Positions 22,977 through 30,447 of a DNA stretch of 32,761 nt are shown piece after piece. Positions within the stretch are counted from its first letter, which is position 1. Each line of letters opens with the position of its first letter. Under the pieces are notes generated by a model. It was not told the DNA's origin, did no database searches, and worked only from the letters and a program-made list of their open reading frames with translations. The DNA is taken from positions 1-32,761 of the forward strand of contig NZ_JAMXFJ010000045.1 in the NCBI RefSeq assembly GCF_025460805.1, read 5' to 3'. Both the position numbers and the translations under genes were made by a program. This stretch comes from Microvirga sesbaniae. GTDB lineage: Bacteria > Pseudomonadota > Alphaproteobacteria > Rhizobiales > Beijerinckiaceae.

Positions 22977-23483
22977 TCATCGAGGCTTGGGCATCGTGCC
23001 CGATGGTGCGTTCCAGAGGGGGCGGATCTTGGGTTGCTGCGGCACGGGTGCGCCAGCCTGGGCCTTCGGCAGCCAGACGCCCAGGCTCCGGATGTAGTCC
23101 TCGGGCAGGCCGGCATGCCGGGCCGCCTCCACCACGCCCTCCATATAGCCCGGGAGCGGCGTCCCCGGCTTGGTGCTCCGTCCGATATAGACGATCGCCC
23201 GGCGCGGCCCCTGCTCGGTCACCACCGGCTGGACGACCTTGGTGTAAAGGCCCGTCGACAGGCTCTCGTAGCGGTCCAGGGCGGGCACGTCCGCCAGGGC
23301 CAGATCCCAGACCATCCCCCAGACCGTCCGCTGCGGATCGCGCACCACGGTGGCATAGCCCTCGTCGAAGACGATGAAGCGGTGCCGCATGAGCCGCGCG
23401 AGACCGACCGGCTTCGAGGCCGGGCACCGCTGGAGCATGGCGGCCCGGTCCATGTTGGAGCCATAGGCGAAATAGAGGGGCAT
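22977..23483 (-). CDS. Gamma-glutamylcyclotransferase-like protein
   Basis: A 168-aa member of the gamma-glutamylcyclotransferase (AIG2-like) family. The substrate loop YFAYGSNMD (4-12) and the catalytic acid Glu73 in RYESLSTGLY are visible, with the middle strand TVWGMVWDLA between. Such enzymes release 5-oxoproline from gamma-glutamyl amino acids or related amines. The C-terminal 40 residues are Pro-rich and not part of the core. The ATG at 23481-23483 is the family start; the ribosome binding site is weak. Upstream is the REP-like repeat at 23529. Confidence 0.88.
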   Translation of the reverse strand: MPLYFAYGSNMDRAAMLQRCPASKPVGLARLMRHRFIVFDEGYATVVRDPQRTVWGMVWDLALADVPALDRYESLSTGLYTKVVQPVVTEQGPRRAIVYIGRSTKPGTPLPGYMEGVVEAARHAGLPEDYIRSLGVWLPKAQAGAPVPQQPKIRPLWNAPSGTMPKPR

Positions 23484-23528
23484 GGGCGCGAGCGCTTTCT
23501 TCGTTACCGGCCGACGATCCCCGCCGGG

Positions 23529-23613
23529 TCATCGCAGGCCTTGTGCCGGTGATGACGCTCGAAAAGGCGCGGCGCTTCGAACCATCGGGATGGCCGGGAC
23601 AAGCCCGGCCATG
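23529..23613. repeat. REP-like double-hairpin repeat, copy 2 (inverted)
   Basis: In the opposite orientation to copy 1. It has an imperfect hairpin around GCAGGCCTTGTGCCGGTGAT (a mutated arm), a central segment with CCATCGGG, and the hairpin ATGGCCGGG/CCCGGCCAT. It lies between pccA and the cyclotransferase-like gene, both on the minus strand. Confidence 0.8.
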
Positions 23614-23663
23614 GCGGGCCGAGGACGGAATGGGCGGCAAAGTAACGAGCGAATGTGTCCGCC

Positions 23664-25664
23664 TTATGCGAATTCCATGATCACCGCGTCGACCGCCAGG
23701 CTGTCGCCCTCCCTGGCGTGGATCTTCGAGATCGTGCCGTCGCGCTCCGCGCGCAGGACGTTCTCCATCTTCATGGCCTCCACGATGCAGAGGGGCTCGC
23801 CGGCCTTGACCTCCTGTCCCTGGCTCACGCTGATCGCCTTCACGAGCCCCGGCATCGGGCAGAGCAGGAGCTTGCCCGTATCGGCCTCCAGCCGCTCCGG
23901 CATCAGGGCCGCCAGTTCAGCCTCGCGCTTCGTGTAGACCCGCACGTCGGCCGAGGTGCCCGCATGGGACAGGACGACCCCGTTGAGGATCGGCCGCACC
24001 TGGAAGGCGACGGGCTCCCCGCCGACCGTCCCGTTCCAGACGGGCTGACCGGGCACCCAGCCCGAGACGATCGGCCAGGCCTGGCCGTCGATGACCACCG
24101 CGAAGCCGCCCTCGATGTCCTCGATCACGGCCTCATGCCGCTCCTTGCCCAGGAGCACGACCCGCTCGCGGTCGAACTGCACGCTCGCAGCCTGCCGCAT
24201 CTGGCCGGAGATGTGCCGCTTGCGCTCGTTGAGCAGGTGATCGATGGCGGCGCCCACGGCTGCCATGCGCAGGGCCACCTCGCCCTCCGGGGCCGGCACC
24301 TTGAACCCCTGCGGGAACTCCTCGGCGATGAAGCCGGTGGACAGCTGGCCCGATTGCCAGCGCGGATGCTGCATGAGGGCCGACAGGAACGGAATGTTGT
24401 GGCGGATGCCCTCGATGGCGAAGGCATCGAGGGCATCCGCCTGGGCCTCGATGGCCTGGAGGCGCGTCGGGGCATGGGTGACGAGCTTGGCGATCATCGG
24501 ATCGTAGTAGATCGAGATCTCGCCGCCCTCGTAGACGCCCGTGTCGTTGCGCACCGTCACGCCGCCGTGCTCGCCCTCGCGCGGCGGGCGATAGGTGACG
24601 AGGCGGCCCGTCGAAGGCAGGAAGTTCCGGACCGGGTCTTCCGCGTAGATTCGGCTCTCCACCGCCCAGCCGTTCAGCTTCACGTCCGCCTGGGTCAGCC
24701 TCAAGGGCTCGCCGGCGGCCACGCGGATCATTTCCTCCACGAGGTCGATGCCGGTGATCATCTCGGTCACCGGATGCTCCACCTGAAGGCGGGTGTTCAT
24801 CTCGAGGAAGTAGAACGACTTGTCCTGGCCGGCCACGAACTCCACCGTGCCGGCGGAATCGTAAGCAACGGCCTTGGCGAGCGCGACCGCCTGCTCGCCC
24901 ATCAGGCGGCGGGTGGCCTCGTCGAGGAGCGGCGACGGCGCCTCTTCGATGACCTTCTGGTTGCGGCGCTGGATCGAGCACTCGCGCTCGCCGAGATAGA
25001 TCACGTTGCCGTGCTTGTCGCCGAGCACCTGGATTTCGATGTGGCGCGGATCGGTGATGAACTTCTCGATGAAGACCCGATCATCGCCGAAGGAGCTTGC
25101 CGCCTCCGACTTGGCGCGGGCGAAGCCCTCGGTGACCTCGCCGGCCGAGTGGGCGATGCGCATGCCCTTGCCGCCACCGCCCGCCGAGGCTTTGATCATG
25201 ACCGGGTAGCCGATCTCGCCGGCGATCTGGACCGCCTGCTCGGGGCCTTCGATCACCCCGAGATAGCCCGGCACGGTCGACACCTTGGCGGCGGCCGCGG
25301 CTTTCTTGGATTCGATCTTGTCGCCCATGGCCGCGATGGCGCCGGGATTCGGGCCGATGAACACGATGCCGGCCTCGGCCAGGGCCTTCGGGAACGCCTC
25401 GCGCTCGGACAGGAAGCCGTAGCCCGGATGGACCGCCTGGGCGCCCGTCGCCCGGCAGGCCTCGATGATCTTCTCGATCACGAGATAGGACTCGGCCGCC
25501 GCGGCCGGTCCGATAGGCACGGCCTCGTCGGCCATTTCCACGTGGAGGGCATCCCGGTCGGCATCGGAATAGACCGCCACGGTCTTGATGCCCATGCGCC
25601 GGGCGGTCTTGATGACCCGGCACGCGATCTCGCCCCGGTTCGCAATCAGGATCTTGTCGAACAT
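23664..25664 (-). CDS. pccA: Propionyl-CoA carboxylase, alpha subunit
   Basis: A 666-aa biotin-dependent carboxylase subunit that carboxylates biotin with ATP and bicarbonate for the beta subunit, converting propionyl-CoA to methylmalonyl-CoA. Residues 1-450 are the biotin carboxylase domain (ILIANRGEIACRV, the ATP-grasp loop GGGGKGM at 162-168, and FLEMNTRLQVEHPVTE). A mid-region, including AIEGIRHNIPFLSALMQHP, precedes the BT bridging domain. The C-terminal carrier has EAMKMEN with biotinylated Lys632, 34 residues from the end. The layout and length suit PccA better than AccC or MccA. The ATG at 25662-25664 has GAGGG close upstream. The beta subunit gene begins beyond the right edge and ends at 31876, about 6.2 kb away, so the pair is separated by five intact genes and the MhqO/D pair. 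Confidence 0.92.
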   Translation of the reverse strand: MFDKILIANRGEIACRVIKTARRMGIKTVAVYSDADRDALHVEMADEAVPIGPAAAAESYLVIEKIIEACRATGAQAVHPGYGFLSEREAFPKALAEAGIVFIGPNPGAIAAMGDKIESKKAAAAAKVSTVPGYLGVIEGPEQAVQIAGEIGYPVMIKASAGGGGKGMRIAHSAGEVTEGFARAKSEAASSFGDDRVFIEKFITDPRHIEIQVLGDKHGNVIYLGERECSIQRRNQKVIEEAPSPLLDEATRRLMGEQAVALAKAVAYDSAGTVEFVAGQDKSFYFLEMNTRLQVEHPVTEMITGIDLVEEMIRVAAGEPLRLTQADVKLNGWAVESRIYAEDPVRNFLPSTGRLVTYRPPREGEHGGVTVRNDTGVYEGGEISIYYDPMIAKLVTHAPTRLQAIEAQADALDAFAIEGIRHNIPFLSALMQHPRWQSGQLSTGFIAEEFPQGFKVPAPEGEVALRMAAVGAAIDHLLNERKRHISGQMRQAASVQFDRERVVLLGKERHEAVIEDIEGGFAVVIDGQAWPIVSGWVPGQPVWNGTVGGEPVAFQVRPILNGVVLSHAGTSADVRVYTKREAELAALMPERLEADTGKLLLCPMPGLVKAISVSQGQEVKAGEPLCIVEAMKMENVLRAERDGTISKIHAREGDSLAVDAVIMEFA

Positions 25665-25777
25665 GAACCCTCGAACGCTCCACCCAAACAGAACTTAGCC
25701 CCACCTCCGTTACTGCACATCCGTGCCTTGGGGAAGCGGGGCCGATTCAGCATTTAGCGTTAGATGGGGCGCTGCCC

Positions 25778-26191
25778 TCAGGCGGCGATCTGGGAGAGCC
25801 TCGCCTGCTGGCGTCCGCGCATGATGAAATCGAGCAGCGCCACATCCACATAGCCGGCCTCGTCCAGGATGGCATAGGCGATGTTCATGGCGTTCGGCGA
25901 GGGGCCGCTGACCTCCAGCAGGGTGGCGAGCCAGAAGGCATCGTCGTTGCTGACCACGCCGTGCGGAGCCCGGTGCCAGACGACGAAATCGACCACGAGC
26001 TTGGTCAGGGCCGGGCCCCAGCTCTCCGCGGCATCCACGACGCGATCGAGCGCCAGCAGGGACTCGACCTCGAGACGGCTGCCAATGCGGCCCTCCAGGA
26101 TCTCGCCCTGAAGCATCGTCACGTCCTCGTCCGTGACGTGCCTGATTTCGGAGACCCTGTCGATGAAATCGCGAAGTTGATCCTTCATCAT
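25778..26191 (-). CDS. Hypothetical protein, 137 aa
   Basis: I do not recognise it. It is acidic, soluble, without signal peptide or membrane helix, and predicted mostly helical. The C-terminal half has a repeating pattern of short helices (NDDAFWLATLLEVSG, NAMNIAYAILDEAGYVDVALLDFIMRG). It starts with two consecutive ATG codons at 26186-26191; GGGAG eight bases upstream fits the first. Codon use and GC are like the neighbours. It is divergent from the dioxygenase gene and lies downstream of no recognisable partner, so its role cannot be inferred. Confidence 0.72.
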   Translation of the reverse strand: MMKDQLRDFIDRVSEIRHVTDEDVTMLQGEILEGRIGSRLEVESLLALDRVVDAAESWGPALTKLVVDFVVWHRAPHGVVSNDDAFWLATLLEVSGPSPNAMNIAYAILDEAGYVDVALLDFIMRGRQQARLSQIAA

Positions 26192-26511
26192 CCGTCTGAC
26201 TCCCGCCGGCTATTCTTTGGCCGATAGCCGGTTGATCGCTTGTCCGAGGCGGACTCTCCCACGGATGGGCGGCGGAAACCGTTAATGCGACACGCTGAAT
26301 CGCCGTTGAGGTTAAGCGTTGTTGAGCGACTTTGGTTGCCGGAATCTTGCCGTGCTGAATTCTCAAGCGATTCCGCGGATTTGCCGGCAATGGAAGGAGG
26401 AGCTTTGCAATCCCGCAAGGTCGCCCTTTCCACACTTCAGCGCCCCTCGATGATACCTATGTTCTCGTCAACGCAGCGCAGATCCGCGCTTGCCCGTTAA
26501 GGAACAGTCCC
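26192..26511. other. 320-bp divergent intergenic region, possible short leader ORF
   Basis: It lies between the minus-strand unknown gene (start 26191) and the dioxygenase (start 26512). It holds both promoters. A 31-codon frame starts at TTG 26405, has AAGGAGG at 26394-26400, and ends at TAA 26498-26500, 11 bases before the dioxygenase ATG; the spacing is short, so translation is doubtful. Stretches with TTAA near 26281 and 26310 do not match the CtrA full-site pattern. Confidence 0.4.
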
Positions 26512-27441
26512 ATGCGGCACCACGGTATCCATCACGTCACGGCCATTGCCGGCCCGGCCCGTCGCAATCTCGATTTCTACACCCGCGTGCTCGGCCTCCG
26601 CCTCGTCAAGAAGACCGTCAACTTCGACGACCCGGGCACCTATCATCTGTACTTCGGCGACAGCCTCGGGCAGCCGGGCTCGATCCTCACGTTCTTCCCG
26701 TGGGAGCATGTCGCGCCGGGACGCAGCGGGATCGGGTCGACCCAGGAGACCTCGTTCCGGGTGCCCGAGTCGTCCTTGGGCTTCTGGGCGCATCGCTTCA
26801 TCGAGCAGGGCGTCGAGCATGGCACCGTGGAGAAGCGCTTCGGCCAGAGCGTGCTCACCTTCAAGGATCCGCACGGCACGAGCCTCGCGCTCGTCGGCGC
26901 CCCGAATGCGGAGAGCGAGCCCGCCTGGACGGTCGACGGCATCCCGGCTGAGCATGCGGTCCGCGGCCTCGACGGCGTCACGCTCCTCGTGGAGGCCGGC
27001 GAGCGCACCGGCGCGATCCTGACCGACGTGTTCGGCTTCCGCGAGACGGCCCGCGACGGCTCCCTGGTGCGCTACAAGACCGACGCCCTCATGGGCGGCA
27101 CGGTCGACATCCGCAGCGCCGGCGGCTTCCTGCCGGGCCGGTCGGGGGGCGGCTCCGTCCACCACGTGGCCTTCCGGGCCCGGGACGATGCCGAGGAGGC
27201 CGAGATGGTGAGGAAGCTCGCCGAGAATCACGGCCTGGAGACGACGGAGCAGAAGGACCGCAACTACTTCCGGTCCGTCTATTTCCGGGAGCCCGGCGGG
27301 ATCCTGTTCGAGATCGCCACCGACGAGCCCGGCTTCGCCGTCGACGAGCCTCAGGACAGCCTGGGCGCCACCTTGAAGCTCCCGGCCTTCCTCGAGCCGC
27401 GTCGCAGCGAGATCGAGTCCCGCCTGCCTGAACTGGCCTGA
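26512..27441 (+). CDS. Ring-cleaving dioxygenase, MhqO/MhqA-type (vicinal oxygen chelate)
   Basis: A 309-aa protein with two glyoxalase/extradiol-dioxygenase modules. Module 1 starts GIHHVTAIAGPARRNLDFYTRVLGL; module 2 begins around residue 150 and ends with SVHHVAFRARDD and PGGILFEIATDEPGF. Candidate iron ligands are His8, His217 or His218, and Glu267. The sequence style matches the MhqO/MhqA and YkcA family, in Bacillus induced by quinones and thought to open hydroquinone rings. The ATG at 26512 has AAGGAA upstream. The next gene, 27581-28198, is a carboxylesterase of the MhqD type, reproducing the mhqO-mhqD pairing; it may act on quinone or catechol electrophiles, by analogy. Confidence 0.85.
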   Translation: MRHHGIHHVTAIAGPARRNLDFYTRVLGLRLVKKTVNFDDPGTYHLYFGDSLGQPGSILTFFPWEHVAPGRSGIGSTQETSFRVPESSLGFWAHRFIEQGVEHGTVEKRFGQSVLTFKDPHGTSLALVGAPNAESEPAWTVDGIPAEHAVRGLDGVTLLVEAGERTGAILTDVFGFRETARDGSLVRYKTDALMGGTVDIRSAGGFLPGRSGGGSVHHVAFRARDDAEEAEMVRKLAENHGLETTEQKDRNYFRSVYFREPGGILFEIATDEPGFAVDEPQDSLGATLKLPAFLEPRRSEIESRLPELA

Positions 27442-27457
27442 AGGGCGCCGTCCTTCC

Positions 27458-27484
27458 TCATGGCCGGGCCTGTCCCGGCCATGA
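27458..27484. repeat. REP-like single hairpin, copy 3
   Basis: TCATGGCCGGG pairs with CCCGGCCATGA around a 5-base loop, an 11-bp perfect stem identical to one half of the other copies. The second hairpin is absent. It lies 17 bases downstream of the dioxygenase stop. Confidence 0.8.
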
Positions 27485-27580
27485 CGATCCTGTCAGGCGC
27501 ACGTCTCCAATCGACGACCTCACCCCTGCCCGTCCCCGCCAGGGCGGGACAACGCACCACGCGTTTGATGGAATGAAACC

Positions 27581-28198
27581 ATGACCGAACTGTCGTTCAT
27601 CCACCGCTACGAACCCGCCACGGACCCGAACCGTCCGCCGCTGCTCCTGCTCCACGGCACGGGCGGCGACGAAAACGACCTCCTGGGCCTCGGCCGCACG
27701 ATCTCGCCCGGATCCGCTCTGCTCTCCCCGCGCGGCAAGATCCTGGAGAACGGAATGCCGCGCTTCTTCCGCCGTCTCGCGGAGGGCGTGTTCGACGAGG
27801 AGGACGTGAAGTTCCGCGCGAACGAGCTCGCCGACTTCGTCGCCGAGGCCCGCCGGGCCTACGGCCTCGAGGCGCCCGTGGCGGTGGGCTTCTCCAATGG
27901 GGCCAACATCGCGGCCGCCATGCTGATGCTGCGCCCCGAGGCGCTCTCCGGCGCCGCATTGCTGCGATCCATGGCGCCCCTGTCCGAGATGCCCCCGACG
28001 GATCTGACCGGCAAGCGCGTGCTGATGACCTCGGGCGCTATGGACCCGATCATCCCGGCGGACAATGCGAAGCGGCTTGCCGCGACGCTGGCGGGAGCCG
28101 GCGCGGACGTTCAGCATCAGGTGCTGCCCACGGGCCACAACCTGTCGCAGACCGACCTGCAGCTGCTGGTGAGATGGTTCGCCGACGCGGGCCGTTGA
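27581..28198 (+). CDS. Alpha/beta hydrolase, MhqD-like carboxylesterase
   Basis: A 205-aa phospholipase/carboxylesterase-family alpha/beta hydrolase. The oxyanion strand LLLLHGTGGDENDL (21-34), nucleophile elbow GFSNGAN with Ser105, acid Asp155 in SGAMDPIIP and His186 in LPTGHNLSQ make a complete triad. The match to the MhqD group rests on the length and on the partner gene immediately upstream. Hydrolysis of an ester or an enol-lactone after ring cleavage is the working idea; the true substrate is unknown. The ATG at 27581 has GGAATGA upstream. It follows the dioxygenase by 139 bases, with repeat copy 3 in between. Confidence 0.87.
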   Translation: MTELSFIHRYEPATDPNRPPLLLLHGTGGDENDLLGLGRTISPGSALLSPRGKILENGMPRFFRRLAEGVFDEEDVKFRANELADFVAEARRAYGLEAPVAVGFSNGANIAAAMLMLRPEALSGAALLRSMAPLSEMPPTDLTGKRVLMTSGAMDPIIPADNAKRLAATLAGAGADVQHQVLPTGHNLSQTDLQLLVRWFADAGR

Positions 28199-28265
28199 GG
28201 CCTTCGCTCCATGCGGCCCGCAACCTGACGCCCGGTTGGACCGTCTCCATTCTCGCCCCATCCTC

Positions 28266-28354
28266 GTCATCACCGGCCTTGCGCCGGTGATCCCGATCAT
28301 GGAAAGCGCCGGAGCACCACCGCATCGGGACGGCCGGGACGAGCCCGGCCATGA
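28266..28354. repeat. REP-like double-hairpin repeat, copy 4
   Basis: Hairpins ATCACCGGC/GCCGGTGAT (28269-28291) and GGCCGGG/CCCGGCC (28332-28350), with a CCCGAT...ATCGGG inverted pair between. It lies between the convergent hydrolase gene (ending 28198) and the PLP-enzyme gene (ending 28405) and could terminate both. Confidence 0.85.
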
Positions 28355-28404
28355 CCCGGGAGGCAGGTGCCCGACCAACCTCCCGAGGGTGAGGTCGTCG
28401 CCTG

Positions 28405-29493
28405 CTATCCGTCCGGCGTGAGAACACCCGTCTCGAAGAACCGCTCCATGGCCTCTTCGGCCGGCGCGATGTGGATACCCCTGCCCTGGAGCCAGGCGTC
28501 GTCGAAATGCGTGCTGCGGTAGCGCTCGCCGGAATCGCAGAGCAGCGTCACGACCGAGCCCCGCTCGCCCTTGCGCACCATCTCGCCGATCACCTGCGCG
28601 ACCGCCCACAGGTTGGTCCCGGTCGAGCCGCCGCAGGAGCGCCCGATGCGCCGCGACAGAACCCGTGCGGCGGCAATGCTGGCGGAATCCGGCACGGAGA
28701 AGGCGCGGTCGATGAGCTCCGGCACGAAGGACGGCTCGCACCGGGGACGGCCGATGCCCTCGATCACCGAGGGCGGCTCCGACACGCTGCACACGGCCCG
28801 GTCCGCGAGGTGGCGATGGAACACGGAAGCCTCCGGGTCCGCGAGGCAGAGCTTCGTCGGCAGGCGGCGGTAGCGGATGTAGCGGCCGAGCGTCGCCGAT
28901 GTGCCGCCCGTCCCCGCCCCCACGACGATCCAGCTCGGGATCGGGTGGTCTTCGTGCGACATCTGGCTGAAGATGGATTCGGCGATGTTGTTGTTGCCGC
29001 GCCAGTCCGTCGCCCGCTCGGCATAGGTAAATTGGTCCATGTAGTGGCCGCCGAGCTCGTCGGCGAGGCGCGCGCTTTCCGCGTACATCTCGGCCGGACT
29101 GTCCACGAAATGGCTTTCCCCGCCGTAGAAGGCGATCTGCGCGATCTTCTCGACCGAGGTCGATCGCGGCATCACGGCGATGAAGCGCAGGCCCAGCATC
29201 CGGGCGAAATAGGCTTCCGAAACGGCCGTCGACCCGCTCGACGCCTCGACGATGGTGGTCGTCGGTCCGATCCAGCCGTTGCACAGCCCATACAGGAACA
29301 GCGACCGGGCCAGCCGGTGCTTCAGGCTCCCCGAAGGATGGGTCGACTCATCCTTGACGTAGAGCTCCACGCCCGGAACGGCCGGCAGAGGCACCCGCAG
29401 GAGGTGCGTGTCGGACGAGCGGTTGAAATCCGCCTCGATGATCTGGATGGCGGTGGAGACCCAGGTGCGGTCGCATGCGGTCTTCAGGAACAT
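28405..29493 (-). CDS. PLP-dependent cysteine synthase-family enzyme (Cds1-like)
   Basis: A 362-aa fold-type II PLP enzyme. The Schiff-base lysine is Lys58 in DESTHPSGSLKHRLARS. EASSGSTAVSEAYFARMLG (83-101) is the substrate-binding loop and GAGTGGTSATLGR (192-204) the phosphate-binding loop. The pattern is that of the 'PLP-dependent cysteine synthase family' group, in which a mycobacterial member (Cds1) is a cysteine desulfhydrase that releases H2S; CysK and CysM have shorter N-termini and a different loop. The substrate (cysteine, serine or a derivative) is not settled by the sequence. The ATG is at 29491-29493. It lies 108 bases downstream of the SGNH hydrolase gene on the same strand. Confidence 0.8.
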   Translation of the reverse strand: MFLKTACDRTWVSTAIQIIEADFNRSSDTHLLRVPLPAVPGVELYVKDESTHPSGSLKHRLARSLFLYGLCNGWIGPTTTIVEASSGSTAVSEAYFARMLGLRFIAVMPRSTSVEKIAQIAFYGGESHFVDSPAEMYAESARLADELGGHYMDQFTYAERATDWRGNNNIAESIFSQMSHEDHPIPSWIVVGAGTGGTSATLGRYIRYRRLPTKLCLADPEASVFHRHLADRAVCSVSEPPSVIEGIGRPRCEPSFVPELIDRAFSVPDSASIAAARVLSRRIGRSCGGSTGTNLWAVAQVIGEMVRKGERGSVVTLLCDSGERYRSTHFDDAWLQGRGIHIAPAEEAMERFFETGVLTPDG

Positions 29494-29601
29494 GTCTCGA
29501 TGGGCCTCGCCGAAAGTGCCCGGGCGGGATCCGGCCGGGTCAGGTCGAGGAGATGCATTATCCGACCTTGGAAGCCAAACGCAATGGTCTCCAGGACCCG
29601 T

Positions 29602-30447
29602 CTACGGGTGCGCCGCGGCCGTAACCGCAGGGCGTGAAGCAGCGCCTGCCGGCGTCGCCATGGCGACGAGGCCGTCGGCGAGGAGCTGCGCCATGCAGTC
29701 ATAGCCGCGGTCGCCCATATGGAAGCCGTCGGCGGACAACATGGAGGCGAGAAGATCGGGCGCCTGTTCGCTCCAAGTCTTCATCAGCCTGTAGCGCGAG
29801 AAGACGGGCACCTGCTCGGCCGAGGCCGTCGCGCCAACGAGGCTAACGAAGCGCTCATACTGCCCGAGATCCTCGATCGCAGGGTAATATTGCTGGTCGA
29901 CGAGAAGCACCGCGATGCCCAGGGCCTGTGCGGCGTCGATCCCCCGCTTCAGGAGAGCGGAGAATTGGCCCTCATCGCCCCCGTTGACCGCATCGTTGGT
30001 CCCGACCTGCCAGATGACGAGATCGGGCGCACCCGACCCGAGAGACGCTTCAAGGCGTCCGACCGTCTCGGAAATCGTCTCTCCCGCCCTCCCGGCATTC
30101 TCCACATGAACAGCGTGCTTCCACAACCGGCCGAGATTCGACTCGAGCTGAGCCGGATATGAGAATGCCGGCGTGGACGCCCCGATTCCCTGCGTGGAGG
30201 AGGACCCGATGGCGAGAATTCGGACAGCCTCATGGCGCCGAAGCCTCGCGCCGATGCGGGCCACGTCCACCGGAGCGGAGACGACCGGCCCGTGAGCCTG
30301 ACACCCGGGATTCCCGGCCAGGGTAGGACCGCCCCAGCCGGCGAGGAAAAAGAACGCTACCGCGGCGGCCGTCCGGACGAGGCCGGGACGAGGCCGATTT
30401 CTCCGGTCCGCTCCTGCCCGGAAGCGGGCGAGCCCTTCTTTTTCCAT
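29602..30447 (-). CDS. SGNH/GDSL-family hydrolase, exported
   Basis: A 281-aa SGNH hydrolase with an N-terminal hydrophobic segment (25-40) after a basic stretch, probably a signal peptide or anchor. Block I is AIGSSSTQGIGA with the catalytic Ser83; block II NAGRAGETI with the glycine; block III QVGTNDA with Asn151; block V is DGFHMGDRGYD with Asp240 and His243. Such enzymes are esterases, often deacetylating polysaccharides. The start at 30447 falls inside the opgC frame, giving a 91-base overlap; there is no Shine-Dalgarno sequence, so translation may depend on OpgC translation. With OpgC upstream, a role in removing or editing acyl groups on periplasmic glucans is a reasonable guess. Confidence 0.82.
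   Translation of the reverse strand: MEKEGLARFRAGADRRNRPRPGLVRTAAAVAFFFLAGWGGPTLAGNPGCQAHGPVVSAPVDVARIGARLRRHEAVRILAIGSSSTQGIGASTPAFSYPAQLESNLGRLWKHAVHVENAGRAGETISETVGRLEASLGSGAPDLVIWQVGTNDAVNGGDEGQFSALLKRGIDAAQALGIAVLLVDQQYYPAIEDLGQYERFVSLVGATASAEQVPVFSRYRLMKTWSEQAPDLLASMLSADGFHMGDRGYDCMAQLLADGLVAMATPAGAASRPAVTAAAHP

Noticed and set aside
23655..25757. A 700-codon open frame opposite pccA
   Set aside because: It is a long frame on the complementary strand of a confident gene in GC-rich DNA, with His/Arg/Asp-rich composition and no motif; pccA has full domain order and a ribosome binding site.
27458..29284. A 608-codon minus-strand frame spanning the hydrolase and PLP enzyme regions
   Set aside because: It crosses three annotated units and a repeat, has no consistent homology, and its sequence is a mix of shadow translations.
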